Assembly: GCF_002051585.1 (NCBI RefSeq)
Contig: NZ_MZGX01000029.1
Coordinates: 20,847-84,846 of the forward strand
Direction: 5' to 3'
Source: Ruminiclostridium hungatei
GTDB taxonomy: Bacteria > Bacillota > Clostridia > Acetivibrionales > DSM-1351
Length of the DNA: 64,000 bases
The translations under genes and the position numbers were made by a program. The notes beneath the pieces are model-generated. The model was not told the origin of the DNA. It ran no database searches and saw nothing but the letters and a program-made list of their open reading frames with translations. Below are positions 43,384 through 52,090 of the stretch, one piece after another (the stretch's first letter is position 1; every line of letters begins with the position of its first letter).

Positions 43384-44532
43384 ATGAGTGATATAGAATC
43401 AGGCAATGCCGGAACAAAAACAAATCCGGAAGGTGTGCCCCAGACTGCCGCCACCTCCTTCAAATGCCCTTCCTGCGGTGGTGTCATGGTCTTTGATCCC
43501 CAGGCTCAGAGCTTGATATGCGAATATTGCAAACAACAAATAAATATGGAGGACTCCAGACAGCATCCCACCGCCTATGGCTTTGACAGGGACAGCGAAC
43601 TGGAGCACCAGGTATGGGGTGAAAAAAGTCATGCTGTAAAGTGTAAGAACTGCGGGGCAGAGACAGTATTTGACGCTTATGTGGTTGCTGACAGATGCCC
43701 CTTCTGCGGGAACAGCAATATTCAGGAGGAGGTGATTACCTCCGGTATCACCCCTGAAAGTGTAATTCCCTTTAAAATAACCTCTCAGGCTGCTGCTGCA
43801 CTTTACAAAAAGTGGCTCAGCAGAAAATGGCTTGCCCCCTCAAAGCTCAGAAAAGGCGCCAATAACCAGCAAGTAAACCTGACAGGCATGTATGTACCCT
43901 GCTGGTCCTTTGATGCGGATACAAGCTCTTTTTACACGGCTATGGCGGGAGAATATTATTATGTGACTGTTTACAGAACGGAAACCCGCAATGGAAAGAC
44001 CGAGCAGGTGGCCCATCAGGAAAGGCGCACCCGATGGTATCCGGTATCAGGCCAGTATGTGGAAGATTTCAGAAACTATGTGGTGGACTCTTCCGTTCAT
44101 ATTGAAGACAACATGTATGCGCGCATCCTGCCTTACGACATGGAGGAACTCACCCCCTACAAGTCTGAATATCTGTCAGGGTTTAAGGCAGAGCGCTACT
44201 CTGTGGATTTGAAAACCGGCTGGGAAACTGCCAAGGAACGGCTGTCAGGCTTTATTGCAAGAGGTATAGAACAGCAGATACATGCCGATGAAATAAGCAA
44301 CCTGAGATTTAAAACCGCCTACAGCAACAAGAAATATTCCCATATACTGCTTCCTCTGTGGTTTTCATCTTTCAAGTATAAGGAGAGGAATTACGGCTAT
44401 ATGATTAACGGGCAGACAGGCAGGGTTGACGGCAAGTGTCCCCTTTCTCCCTGGAAGGTTACTCTGTTGATTGCAGGCATTCTCGCTCTCGTAGGGCTGG
44501 GTTATTTTCTTCTGAATACGTATACGGGCTGA
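43384..44532 (+). CDS. Zinc-ribbon, C-terminally anchored membrane protein (YdjG-like)
   Basis: The 382-residue protein starts with two zinc ribbons, CPSCGG ... CEYC (near residue 27) and CKNCG ... CPFCG (near residue 85). A soluble domain of about 220 residues follows with LTGMYVPCWSFDADT and the TEQVAHQERRTRWYPVSGQ block. It ends in a single transmembrane helix (VTLLIAGILALVGLGYFLL), so most of the protein faces the cytoplasm. GAGG is 8 bases before the ATG. The order SPFH protein then this protein matches ydjI/ydjG-type modules; they probably act together at the membrane. The 220-base gap before it holds short repeats of AGTAAGTAC but no clear gene. Confidence 0.8.
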   Translation: MSDIESGNAGTKTNPEGVPQTAATSFKCPSCGGVMVFDPQAQSLICEYCKQQINMEDSRQHPTAYGFDRDSELEHQVWGEKSHAVKCKNCGAETVFDAYVVADRCPFCGNSNIQEEVITSGITPESVIPFKITSQAAAALYKKWLSRKWLAPSKLRKGANNQQVNLTGMYVPCWSFDADTSSFYTAMAGEYYYVTVYRTETRNGKTEQVAHQERRTRWYPVSGQYVEDFRNYVVDSSVHIEDNMYARILPYDMEELTPYKSEYLSGFKAERYSVDLKTGWETAKERLSGFIARGIEQQIHADEISNLRFKTAYSNKKYSHILLPLWFSSFKYKERNYGYMINGQTGRVDGKCPLSPWKVTLLIAGILALVGLGYFLLNTYTG

Positions 44533-44707
44533 TATTTCCACAGGCTGAATGTACTTATGGAAGCTGAATATCTCTACAGAGGCTGGATACATTTACACTA
44601 GCTGAATACGTTTACCATATACATTTATATATAAATGAAATGCGTATACCATTGCGGTATAAACATGTGCTGACTCGGCAGTCTGCAGGAAAGGCAGGAT
44701 TGAAGAC

Positions 44708-45319
44708 ATGAGAATAACTAAAAAGACCGTTGCGGCAGGTGCCGTATTATTTTTAGCAGTTCTCGCAGTTCTTATAATAAATTCAGGTCTATTGGGCTTG
44801 TGGTCCAAAGGCATTGCCTGTATAGCCAATAATACTGATGAATACGGCACTTCCGCAGGGGGTGCTTTTCAAGGTGAATATTCTGTTACAATAGATTTAT
44901 CCAATCTGGAGGGAAATACAGGCAAGGTGCTCTACAGCGACAAAACCCATAAGATATATGTTTCGTGGCTTGATAATAACCAGGGGAATGCACCGGGAGA
45001 ATACCGCATTTTATTCAAATCGGAAGGGGAATACTCCCTTAAGGGCGCCTCACTTATTTCAGGTATCCAGCATGCCACTGTGGATGATAACTCCTTTACC
45101 CAGATTCTCACTGCCAAAATGACAGCCCGGTACAGGGGCAAAACCTATGCTTCCAGAGAATTCAGCACCAGCGGCTTAAACTACAAGGACGGAGACGAAT
45201 TCGGCTTCTATATCTTCCCACAGGAGGCCTACCAGCAGAAGGAAGTTGCTTTTAACGAGACCGGAAAGGTTGTTTTGACCATATCCAATCTCTATGAAAA
45301 TGTCTGGAATAGAAGATAG
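44708..45319 (+). CDS. Unknown exported or membrane-anchored protein
   Basis: The 203-residue product begins with a basic N-terminus and one hydrophobic segment (AAGAVLFLAVLAVLIINSGLL), either an uncleaved anchor or a signal peptide. A soluble, beta-rich domain of about 165 residues follows, with repeated Tyr/Gly/Lys motifs such as GEYSVTIDLSNLEG and GKVVLTISNLYENVW. I do not recognise a family. It follows the zinc-ribbon membrane protein on the same strand by 175 bases and may be a third part of the SPFH module, exposed on the outer face. No strong ribosome binding site is seen before the ATG (AAGGCAGGATTGAAGAC). Confidence 0.7.
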   Translation: MRITKKTVAAGAVLFLAVLAVLIINSGLLGLWSKGIACIANNTDEYGTSAGGAFQGEYSVTIDLSNLEGNTGKVLYSDKTHKIYVSWLDNNQGNAPGEYRILFKSEGEYSLKGASLISGIQHATVDDNSFTQILTAKMTARYRGKTYASREFSTSGLNYKDGDEFGFYIFPQEAYQQKEVAFNETGKVVLTISNLYENVWNRR

Positions 45320-45397
45320 CACAAGATTATTGATGGTTCTGTAAATGGCTCAACAAGCGGGGTTTAACAAGCTGTTTAATCAATTACTTACAAACCG

Positions 45398-45425
45398 TTG
45401 ACTTTTCTGTCAATCATGGTATAAT
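45398..45425 (+). promoter_or_regulatory. tRNA-Arg promoter
   Basis: TTGACT (45398-45403) and TATAAT (45420-45425) are separated by 16 bases and stand 24 bases before the tRNA gene. Confidence 0.75.
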
Positions 45426-45449
45426 TTAAAAACGTTGGAATTATTATAT

Positions 45450-45526
45450 GCGCCCGTAGCTCAGTAGGATAGAGCGTCGGTTTCCTAAACCGCAGGTCGC
45501 ACGTTCGAATCGTGTCGGGCGTACCA
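45450..45526 (+). tRNA. tRNA-Arg (anticodon CCU)
   Basis: The 77-base sequence folds as a cloverleaf. The acceptor stem is GCGCCCG with CGGGCGT, the D arm GCTC/GAGC, the anticodon loop TTCCTAA with anticodon CCT, and the T arm GCACG-TTCGAAT-CGTGT. The 3' CCA is encoded. It reads AGG codons. Confidence 0.95.
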
Positions 45527-45531
45527 GAGAA

Positions 45532-45574
45532 AGCCGCTTGGCTGTAGAGATACAGTGAGCGGTGTTTTTTTATT
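45532..45574 (+). terminator. Terminator of tRNA-Arg
   Basis: CCGCT and AGCGG with an inner CTGTA/TACAG stem form a hairpin directly after the tRNA, followed by a GTTTTTTTA tail. Confidence 0.85.
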
Positions 45575-45753
45575 TACAGATTCTTAGGAAACCACTTTGG
45601 ACACCAACTTTTAATAACTATACAAATTTAACAAATATTTTAACAAAAAATAAACTCCTCTGAATATGTTCCGGAGGGTACGGAAATAATTTTACATTTT
45701 TTTACTATTATTATATAATCCGGAATAACAAATAAAGTAATGGAGGATTCAAT

Positions 45754-46248
45754 ATGAAAAAGAAAATAATAAGCCTAAGTTTTTGTGCTTTTTTTATCCT
45801 ATCTTTTAGTCTGTTATATGCAGCACAAAGTAATGTTGAGTTAACTAAAAGCATGCAAGTAGTAGATACTCTCGACAAGGTAGATGCTCTTTATAGACCT
45901 GGAACTGTTGAAGATGATTGGTCGGACTCTACATACAAGTGTGCAGCATATCCAATTAAATATTTTAAAAGCCAATATAGCGTTAACCTATCCGGCCTGG
46001 GTACTAATGGAACTCCATCTGTTTCGAGTGGAAAAATTTCCGTTGTAACAACCCCTCAAAAAGGCGATTTGGCCTTCTGGGCTTCTAGTCCTCATAGTGC
46101 AATTGTAAAATCTGTATCCGGGGGTAAGGCTACGCTGATTGAACAGAATTGGAAATACCTGAGTAACGGTAAATGGTATGCAACAATAAATAGGGAAGTA
46201 TCTACTACTGCAAGCGGATTAAAATTTTACAGGTGGAGTAGTAAGTAA
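45754..46248 (+). CDS. Secreted CHAP-like peptidase/amidase
   Basis: The 164-residue protein has a signal peptide (about residues 1-25, LLYAA). The mature part shows a cysteine-peptidase layout of the CHAP/NlpC kind: Cys63 in YKCAAYPIKYF, GDLAFWASSPHSAIV with His114, and Glu130 in TLIEQNW. CHAP domains cleave peptidoglycan stem peptides or amide bonds. It is a single small domain with no cell-wall-binding module. GGAGG precedes the ATG. A GAACAAAGGAG/CTCCTTTGTTC inverted repeat with a long loop lies after the stop codon. Neighbours give no hint to its role, and the identification is by motif order only. Confidence 0.72.
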   Translation: MKKKIISLSFCAFFILSFSLLYAAQSNVELTKSMQVVDTLDKVDALYRPGTVEDDWSDSTYKCAAYPIKYFKSQYSVNLSGLGTNGTPSVSSGKISVVTTPQKGDLAFWASSPHSAIVKSVSGGKATLIEQNWKYLSNGKWYATINREVSTTASGLKFYRWSSK

Positions 46249-46260
46249 ATTATTTGGATT

Positions 46261-46311
46261 GAACAAAGGAGCCGTTGTATTAAAGAATTAGTGTACGTCT
46301 CCTTTGTTCTT
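46261..46311. terminator. Inverted repeat after the CHAP-like gene
   Basis: GAACAAAGGAG and CTCCTTTGTTC pair perfectly over 11 bp with a loop of about 28 bases, just past the stop codon. It may act as a terminator, though the loop is long and the following T tract weak. Confidence 0.5.
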
Positions 46312-46431
46312 CACTTTCCTTCTGTCCTAGATAAGACATTAAAACTATATTGCATATTCTGTATCACTCCACTTCTTTTTGCTTCCCATAATTGAATTTT
46401 TGTTTTTTGCTCAGTACAGTACCTCCCGAAA

Positions 46432-46995
46432 TTAAGTACTATATAATGATTTCTTTTTTAACGATAGTTTTTTCTTAGGTAACTTTTCCGTAAGAATATT
46501 TTTTAGTACTTCAATCTGCTCGGTGTCCTTGAAGTATTTTTTAGGAATCAGAATCAAGCTGTTTTCACTTGGATATATTATAAAATTATTTTTGCTTTCT
46601 ATGACTTTGGATATGCCATTCCATGAAATATTGTTTTCCATTTTATATATTATCGTGATACCAAAATCGGAAAAAAAGTAATTCATTCTTATAATCTTTT
46701 CAGCATTAAATTCTTTTTTATTCAAGAGCCAGTTTTTAACTAAAATAAGGATAATAATGATTGGAAAGATAACTGCAATTGCTACCCCCGGCAAATGGGA
46801 TGAAATATCTCTTTCATAATTTATAGCACTTAAACCAACAGTCATAAATAATTGGATAATATAAATCAGGCTAAATACACTTATTCCGGTCATCACGCCA
46901 TATTTTGGTTTGTTGAGAAGCAACCTGTATTTGCATAATAATACATCTTTTTCGTTTAAGCTGACATCAACACTAACGGTTTCACTTTTATACAT
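46432..46995 (-). CDS. YcxB-like membrane protein
   Basis: The 187-residue protein has two transmembrane helices (about residues 36-55 and 72-92). A cytoplasmic C-terminal domain follows with the WNGISKVIESKNNFIIYPSE and LILIPKKYF pattern of YcxB-like proteins (PF14317). The family has no known biochemical role. The ATG at 46995 follows AAAGG by 8 bases; an in-frame start 10 codons earlier has no site. Its Lys-rich tail and AT-rich coding sequence stand out from the neighbouring genes, so recent acquisition is possible. It is convergent with the CHAP-like gene. Confidence 0.75.
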   Translation of the reverse strand: MYKSETVSVDVSLNEKDVLLCKYRLLLNKPKYGVMTGISVFSLIYIIQLFMTVGLSAINYERDISSHLPGVAIAVIFPIIIILILVKNWLLNKKEFNAEKIIRMNYFFSDFGITIIYKMENNISWNGISKVIESKNNFIIYPSENSLILIPKKYFKDTEQIEVLKNILTEKLPKKKLSLKKKSLYST

Positions 46996-47412
46996 TATAA
47001 TAACCTTTCTTTTCAGATTCACCATAGCTAGGCTTTGTTATAGTACTTTAATGAATAGCTATTTGGGAATATGCTTATCTATTTCATTCGTTTAATTTTT
47101 AATTGAATTTTTAATTTTGTAGTTTCTTATTTAATACTTTACCAAATCAGTTATACAAATTTATCATATAACCTGGATTAATAGCTAATAAATGTAGTAA
47201 TATTTTACCATTTGTTTTTCATTAATGTAAACCTACAATACCTGAAGCCTGATTTCAATAATCCACTGCCAATACAACGCAGTAAGTCCAAAAACCAGTT
47301 AAGGCCACCCCCATCAGAACACTAAATTTTCACTTCCCAAATCCTTACAGCTTTAATTCCTCCGCTTATTATGCTATACTCAATATGCATATTTATATAT
47401 GAGAGGTATGAA
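46996..47412. other. AT-rich intergenic region
   Basis: About 415 bases between divergent genes. A TATACT element near 47390 could be the -10 of the small secreted-protein gene that follows. I see no RNA gene, repeat or conserved motif in the rest. Confidence 0.3.
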
Positions 47413-47784
47413 ATGACTCTGAAGAATTCAGCCCGGCCTGTTTTTTTGTTAATAGCTGTCCTTATGCTTTTGCAACTCATGCCGGTCAATATTGACTATG
47501 CAGATGAGTCTCAAATTCATACGCAAAATTCCCAGGTGTTCATATCTGCAAAATTTGTTTATACCAATGTATTTTTCATTCACAATGAGAACCAGAAGAC
47601 ACTAGTTCATAAAGTACAGATAAATAACACTTATACGTATACTCCTCAAGTAACCGGCCAGAAGCTTTCTCAAACGGGCCAGGCAACTCCCGAAGTACCT
47701 TTTGACTATAGAAAACTCATACGGCAATCAATCTCTGAGCATTTTAACGGCAGCAAGTTCAAAGAAAGCCTCCCTGTTATATAA
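47413..47784 (+). CDS. Small secreted or anchored protein of unknown function
   Basis: The 123 residues start with a basic-hydrophobic segment (ARPVFLLIAVLMLLQLMPV) that is a signal peptide or an anchor. A polar domain of about 95 residues with many Asn, Gln and Thr follows. No family is recognised. GAGAGG is 6 bases before the ATG at 47413; the frame is open 14 codons upstream. It is followed after 25 bases by a 43-residue membrane protein with an excellent ribosome binding site, so the two are probably co-transcribed. Confidence 0.65.
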   Translation: MTLKNSARPVFLLIAVLMLLQLMPVNIDYADESQIHTQNSQVFISAKFVYTNVFFIHNENQKTLVHKVQINNTYTYTPQVTGQKLSQTGQATPEVPFDYRKLIRQSISEHFNGSKFKESLPVI

Positions 47785-47809
47785 AATTTATATAACGGAG
47801 GTGATATTC

Positions 47810-47941
47810 ATGGATGGTACACTTATCGCTGTTATAGTGATTATGGCAATTATATGCATCGGCGGACCGATTCTCGGACACTACGCGTCAAAAGCCAGCG
47901 AAAAGCATGAAAAAGAAAAATCCGACAATACTCAAAAATAA
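47810..47941 (+). CDS. 43-residue single-pass membrane peptide
   Basis: An ATG at 47810 with GGAGG 8 bases upstream opens a frame of 43 codons: one hydrophobic helix (TLIAVIVIMAIICIGGPILG) followed by a charged Lys/Glu-rich tail (SEKHEKEKSDN). The frame extends further upstream, overlapping the preceding gene, but that part has no translation signal. The unknown small protein and this one form a pair ended by a strong terminator. Function unknown. Confidence 0.7.
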   Translation: MDGTLIAVIVIMAIICIGGPILGHYASKASEKHEKEKSDNTQK

Positions 47942-47971
47942 CAATAGCTAAATAATTAAGTTTAAAATAAA

Positions 47972-48022
47972 AGAATACAGGTATTTGGAACACTTATCCA
48001 ACGCCTGTATTCTTTATTTTTT
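47972..48022. terminator. Bidirectional terminator between small-protein pair and araD
   Basis: AGAATACAGG (47972-47981) and CCTGTATTCT (48004-48013) form the outer stem with an inner TTGGA/TCCAA hairpin. TTTATTTTTT follows on the plus strand and an A-rich tract precedes it, so it serves both convergent units. Confidence 0.85.
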
Positions 48023-48037
48023 AAATGGCTGCTTATA

Positions 48038-48727
48038 CTATTTCTGCCCGTAATAGGCATTTGCCCCATGCTTTCTTAAAAAATGCTTGTCCAGCAGCAC
48101 CTGGGGCATAGCCTCTATAGCCGGGTTTAATGCCCTGCTCTGGATTGCCATCATGGCTACTTCCTCAAGCACAACAGAGTTATGCACCGAGTCGGCAGCG
48201 TCCTTCCCCCACGTAAACGGCGCATGGCTTTTTACAAGCACTGCGGGTACATAGTCAGGCTTCAAGTCTTTAAAGGCTTCTATAATCACTGCTCCGGTAT
48301 TCTCCTCGTAGGCTGACTCAATTTCAGCTTTTGTCATCTCACGTGTACAGGGAATTTCACCATAAAAATAGTCTGCGTGGGTGGTCCCGTATGCAGGTAT
48401 TCCCCTTCCTGCCTGGGCAAAGGCAGTGGCCCACCTGGAGTGGGTATGGCACACTCCGCCTATATGCGGAAATGCCTTGTATAAGGCCACATGCGTCGGA
48501 GCATCGGAGGATGGTTTTAAATTACCTTCCACCACCTTGCCGTCAAGGTTGATCAACACAATGTCTTCCGCTGTCATAGCCTCATATTCAACCCCGCTGG
48601 GTTTAATGGCCACAAGCCCGCTCTCCCTGTCTATCCCGCTTACATTTCCCCAGGTGTATGTTACAAGCCCACGCCGGGGCAGCTCAAGATTTGCCTTTAA
48701 AACTTCCAGCTTAAGTTGTTCCAGCAT
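48038..48727 (-). CDS. araD: L-ribulose-5-phosphate 4-epimerase
   Basis: Converts L-ribulose-5-phosphate to D-xylulose-5-phosphate, linking arabinose breakdown to the pentose phosphate pathway. The 229-residue class II aldolase-fold protein has the zinc ligands in [14 protein letters not shown]. It also has the substrate loops TWGNVSGID and KPSG, and [20 protein letters not shown], the last being typical of AraD rather than fuculose aldolase. It is the last gene of the ara operon, 25 bases after the kinase gene. Confidence 0.95.
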   Translation of the reverse strand: MLEQLKLEVLKANLELPRRGLVTYTWGNVSGIDRESGLVAIKPSGVEYEAMTAEDIVLINLDGKVVEGNLKPSSDAPTHVALYKAFPHIGGVCHTHSRWATAFAQAGRGIPAYGTTHADYFYGEIPCTREMTKAEIESAYEENTGAVIIEAFKDLKPDYVPAVLVKSHAPFTWGKDAADSVHNSVVLEEVAMMAIQSRALNPAIEAMPQVLLDKHFLRKHGANAYYGQK

Positions 48728-48752
48728 AATTTATTTACCTCACAAGTCTGTC

Positions 48753-50360
48753 CTATTTCAAATTTTCTATTGCCGATCTTTCAATTTCCAGCCCCCGGGT
48801 ATACCGCTGCATAAATTCATTAAAGCCCTCAACGTCCGCCGGATCAGGTTTCATGCTATCCCTGCGTGTTCCGGCAAAGACCCTGTTCCTCAGAAAATCC
48901 TCCAGTGGCTCTTTTTCTTCCTTGTTAATCATATATGCTGCCAGCAGTGCGATTCCCCATGCACCGCCTTCACCTGCACTCTCCATAACTGAAACCGGAA
49001 CATTGACAGCGGCAGCCATGACCTTCTGTCCCACTTCCTTTGCCTTGAAAAATCCGCCATGGCCCATTATTTCATCAATCTTAACATCTTCCTTTTCCAA
49101 AAGGATATTCAGCCCGGTTTTCAAGGCACCCAGCGATGTAAATAAATTCACCCGCATGAAGTTAGCCAGGTTAAATTTGCTGTTTGAGGCTCTGACAAAC
49201 ATTGGACGTCCCTCTTCAAAGTGGGTAATGTGCTCACCTGAGATATAACCATAGGCCAGTAACCCTCCGCAGTCGGGGTCTCCCTGAAGTGCTGCGCCCA
49301 GCAAGGTATCATACAGCCTTGGTTTGTCAACCTCAAGTCCCAGCAGCTTTACAGCTTCTGTAAACAGCCCCATCCAGGCATCATAGTCCGAGGTACAGTT
49401 ATTTGAATGAGCCATGGCCACCAGCTTTCCATCGGGTGTCGTAACCAGGTCTATTTCAGAATAAGCTCTGGAGAGCTCCTTCTCCAAAACCACCATGGCA
49501 AAGACAGAGGTCCCTGCGGATACGTTGCCTGTTCGCGCAGCAACGCTGTTGGTAGCCACCATACCCGTACCTGCATCGCCTTCGGGCGGACAGAGAGGGA
49601 TTCCAGGCTGAAGCTTTCCGGTGGTATCCAAAAGCCGGGCACCTTCCGCCGTCAGTTCTCCCGCTCTGGTGCCGGCTACAAGTACTTTTGGCAGAATGTT
49701 TTCAAGCTGCCATGGAATATTTTTTTCACTGTTCAGCTCGTTGAACTTTCTGATCATATTTTCATTGAAATTTTTAGTGCCTGTATCGATTGGAAAAACA
49801 CCAGAGGCTTCCCCAATACCCATGACCTTTTGTCCGGTCAGCTTCCAATGGATATAGCCGGCCAGGGTTGTCAGGAAATCAATATGTTCTATGTGCTCTT
49901 CCCGGTTCCGTATTGCCTGGTAAAGGTGTGCTATGCTCCACCTTTGAGGAATGGGATATTCAAACAGCCGGGTTAAGGCTTCGGAGGCCTGGCCGGTAAT
50001 GGTATTGCGCCATGTGCGAAATGGCGTCAAAAGCTCCCCGCTCCTGTCAAAAACCATATAGCCGTGCATCATCCCGCTTATCCCGATTGCACCGGTTGTC
50101 CGGATATCCAGTCCATATTCGCCTTTTACCTTTTGGGACATTTTATTATAGCTGCTCTGGACACCCTTCCAGATATCCTCCAGGCTATAGGTCCATATGT
50201 TGTTTATATAGCTGTTTTCCCAGTCGTGGCTGCCTGTTGCTATTGCAATATTGTCTCCGCCCATAAGAACCGTTTTGATTCTTGTTGACCCCAGCTCTAT
50301 ACCCACTGATGTCTGTCCGTTGATAATGGCACTTCTGGCATTATTGTATTCGAGACTCAT
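48753..50360 (-). CDS. FGGY-family carbohydrate kinase, probable L-ribulokinase
   Basis: The 535-residue protein has the FGGY layout: an N-terminal ATPase lobe starting [31 protein letters not shown], and the ATP-binding [16 protein letters not shown] and [16 protein letters not shown] blocks. Its place between an isomerase and AraD indicates phosphorylation of L-ribulose. It is not the classical AraB sequence type but one of the divergent FGGY kinases used in its place by some Firmicutes. It begins 108 bases after the isomerase gene. Substrate is assigned from context. Confidence 0.88.
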   Translation of the reverse strand: MSLEYNNARSAIINGQTSVGIELGSTRIKTVLMGGDNIAIATGSHDWENSYINNIWTYSLEDIWKGVQSSYNKMSQKVKGEYGLDIRTTGAIGISGMMHGYMVFDRSGELLTPFRTWRNTITGQASEALTRLFEYPIPQRWSIAHLYQAIRNREEHIEHIDFLTTLAGYIHWKLTGQKVMGIGEASGVFPIDTGTKNFNENMIRKFNELNSEKNIPWQLENILPKVLVAGTRAGELTAEGARLLDTTGKLQPGIPLCPPEGDAGTGMVATNSVAARTGNVSAGTSVFAMVVLEKELSRAYSEIDLVTTPDGKLVAMAHSNNCTSDYDAWMGLFTEAVKLLGLEVDKPRLYDTLLGAALQGDPDCGGLLAYGYISGEHITHFEEGRPMFVRASNSKFNLANFMRVNLFTSLGALKTGLNILLEKEDVKIDEIMGHGGFFKAKEVGQKVMAAAVNVPVSVMESAGEGGAWGIALLAAYMINKEEKEPLEDFLRNRVFAGTRRDSMKPDPADVEGFNEFMQRYTRGLEIERSAIENLK

Positions 50361-50468
50361 TACTTTTCTCCCTCTTGGGCTTTACCCTCCCCAAATGTTG
50401 TGTTGTTAACAGCCCGCCCTTAAGTATCAGAACGGGCCTGAGCAAAATTGTCAAAACCGTAAATTATA

Positions 50469-51950
50469 TTATTTAAAAGGATTTTCATCCTTGTACAGCA
50501 TGGCTGCAGGCTGATTGAAGGCTACGTCCTCCACTCCTAAAAGCTTCATTGTTGCAAACAATATCTTGCCCACGTGCTGGAAGGCAACTCCTCCATGGTG
50601 AGGATATCTCCTGGCTATGAGAACGTGCCTGTAGAACCTTGCCATTTCCTTAATTGCAAATATTCCTATTCCTCCGAAGGATTTAGGATCAACGTCAATA
50701 ATTTCTCCCTCTGCGACATAGCTTTTCAACTGACTGTCAGCAGTGCTCTGAAGCCTGAAAAAGGTTATTTCTCCCGGTCTGATAGCTCCTTCCAGAGTTC
50801 CTCTTGAAATATCGGGCTCCTTGTCAGGTTCCAGCAGTCTGCGCATAATAAGCTGATACTTCATTGAGTAGTTCTTCATCTGACAGGCAGGAGTGTTTCC
50901 GCAGTGGAAGCCCATGAACAGGTCGGTGAGGGAATAGCCTTCAAATTCCTTCCTGTTATTGTCATACATATCCTTTGGTACTGAATTGTTTATATCCAGG
51001 AGTGTGGCAGGCATCTGTGTGGCGCAGGTGATTATGTATTCACTCAACGCACCATAAATGTCTGTTTCACAGGCCACAGGTATACCCATGGAGGCAAGCC
51101 TGGAGTTTACATAGCAGGGAACAAATCCGAACTGTGTCTGGAACGCAGGCCAGCATTTATTTGCGAATACTACATATTCTGAGGCTCCCTTATTGGCTTC
51201 CGCCCAATCCTTCAGGGTCAGCTCATACTGTGCCAGCTTGGGAAGAATTCCGGGGTACCCGTTTCCGCCGCCCAGCTCCTGTTCCATTTCCTTGATCAAT
51301 GCTGGTATTCTGGGATCATCCTTATGCTTGTTAAAGGCTTCAAAGAGATCCAGCTCGGAGTTTTCCATAACCTCTACGCCAAGATCGAACAGAGATTTGA
51401 TTGGCGCATTACAGGCAAGAAAATCCTGAGGTCTTGGCCCGAAGGTTATTATTTTCAGCTTGGAAATACCAAGTAAAATTCTTGCGATATTCTCAAAATC
51501 CTTTACCATATCTGCTATTTCATCAGCAGTTCCAACCGGATACTCAGGTATATATGGATTTAATTTCCTAAGAGCAAGACTGTAGGAAGCGTTCAACATA
51601 CCGCAGTACGCGTCGCCTCGGCCATTTATGAGATTGTTCTCAGTCTCCTCTGCTGCCGCCGCAAACATCACAGGGCCGTTAAATTTCTGGGCAAGCAGGG
51701 CTTCCGGGCCTTCCGGGCCAAAGTTACCCAGGTAAACAACAAGCGCATTAACCTCCGCCTGCTTTAATTCATCCAGTGCCTTCAGAACATCCTTTTCGTT
51801 CTCAACTGCAGTACAGGCCTCAAAAATTTCCAGATTCTTCTGCGTACAGGCCCTGACCACCGCCTTACGTCTCTCAACGCTCAATTCCACCGGGAAACAG
51901 TCTCTGCTTACCGATACAACTCCAAGTTTGACCTTTGGAATATTATTCAT
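50469..51950 (-). CDS. L-fucose/L-arabinose isomerase-family protein
   Basis: A 493-residue member of the FucI/AraA superfamily. Recognisable parts are VVYLGNFGPEGPEALL near the N-terminus, ACETDIYGALSEYI, LMGFHCGNTPAC and the C-terminal ARRYPHHGGVAFQHVGK with the metal-binding His residues. These enzymes isomerise an aldose to a ketose with a divalent metal. In an operon with AraR, a ribulokinase-like kinase and AraD, the substrate is most likely L-arabinose, giving L-ribulose. The ATG at 51950 has AGGAGG 5 bases upstream; the frame is open 22 codons further up. A fucose substrate cannot be excluded from sequence. Confidence 0.87.
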   Translation of the reverse strand: MNNIPKVKLGVVSVSRDCFPVELSVERRKAVVRACTQKNLEIFEACTAVENEKDVLKALDELKQAEVNALVVYLGNFGPEGPEALLAQKFNGPVMFAAAAEETENNLINGRGDAYCGMLNASYSLALRKLNPYIPEYPVGTADEIADMVKDFENIARILLGISKLKIITFGPRPQDFLACNAPIKSLFDLGVEVMENSELDLFEAFNKHKDDPRIPALIKEMEQELGGGNGYPGILPKLAQYELTLKDWAEANKGASEYVVFANKCWPAFQTQFGFVPCYVNSRLASMGIPVACETDIYGALSEYIITCATQMPATLLDINNSVPKDMYDNNRKEFEGYSLTDLFMGFHCGNTPACQMKNYSMKYQLIMRRLLEPDKEPDISRGTLEGAIRPGEITFFRLQSTADSQLKSYVAEGEIIDVDPKSFGGIGIFAIKEMARFYRHVLIARRYPHHGGVAFQHVGKILFATMKLLGVEDVAFNQPAAMLYKDENPFK

Positions 51951-51985
51951 AATTGCCTCCTCATTCTTATAAATAATTTTATAAA

Positions 51986-52018
51986 TAAATGATATGTTCA
52001 TTTCTGAACACATCATTT
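51986..52018. promoter_or_regulatory. Palindrome between araR and the isomerase gene
   Basis: AAATGATATGTTCA and TGAACACATCATTT are inverse complements with one difference around the loop TTTC, about 40-65 bases before the isomerase start. It is either an operator or a weak intercistronic hairpin; it does not match the AraR-type sequence in front of araR. Confidence 0.45.
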
Positions 52019-52090
52019 ATACAGCTATTTTTACTACATCCAGATGCACGTTGTCCATCAAACTCCTGCATACAAGTAGATAAATAAAAC

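Noticed and set aside
50469..52016. Reading the isomerase gene as L-fucose catabolism linked to the GDP-fucose locus
   Set aside because: The operon holds AraD and AraR and has an AraR-type operator; the fuculose-specific aldolase and kinase are missing, so arabinose is the better assignment.
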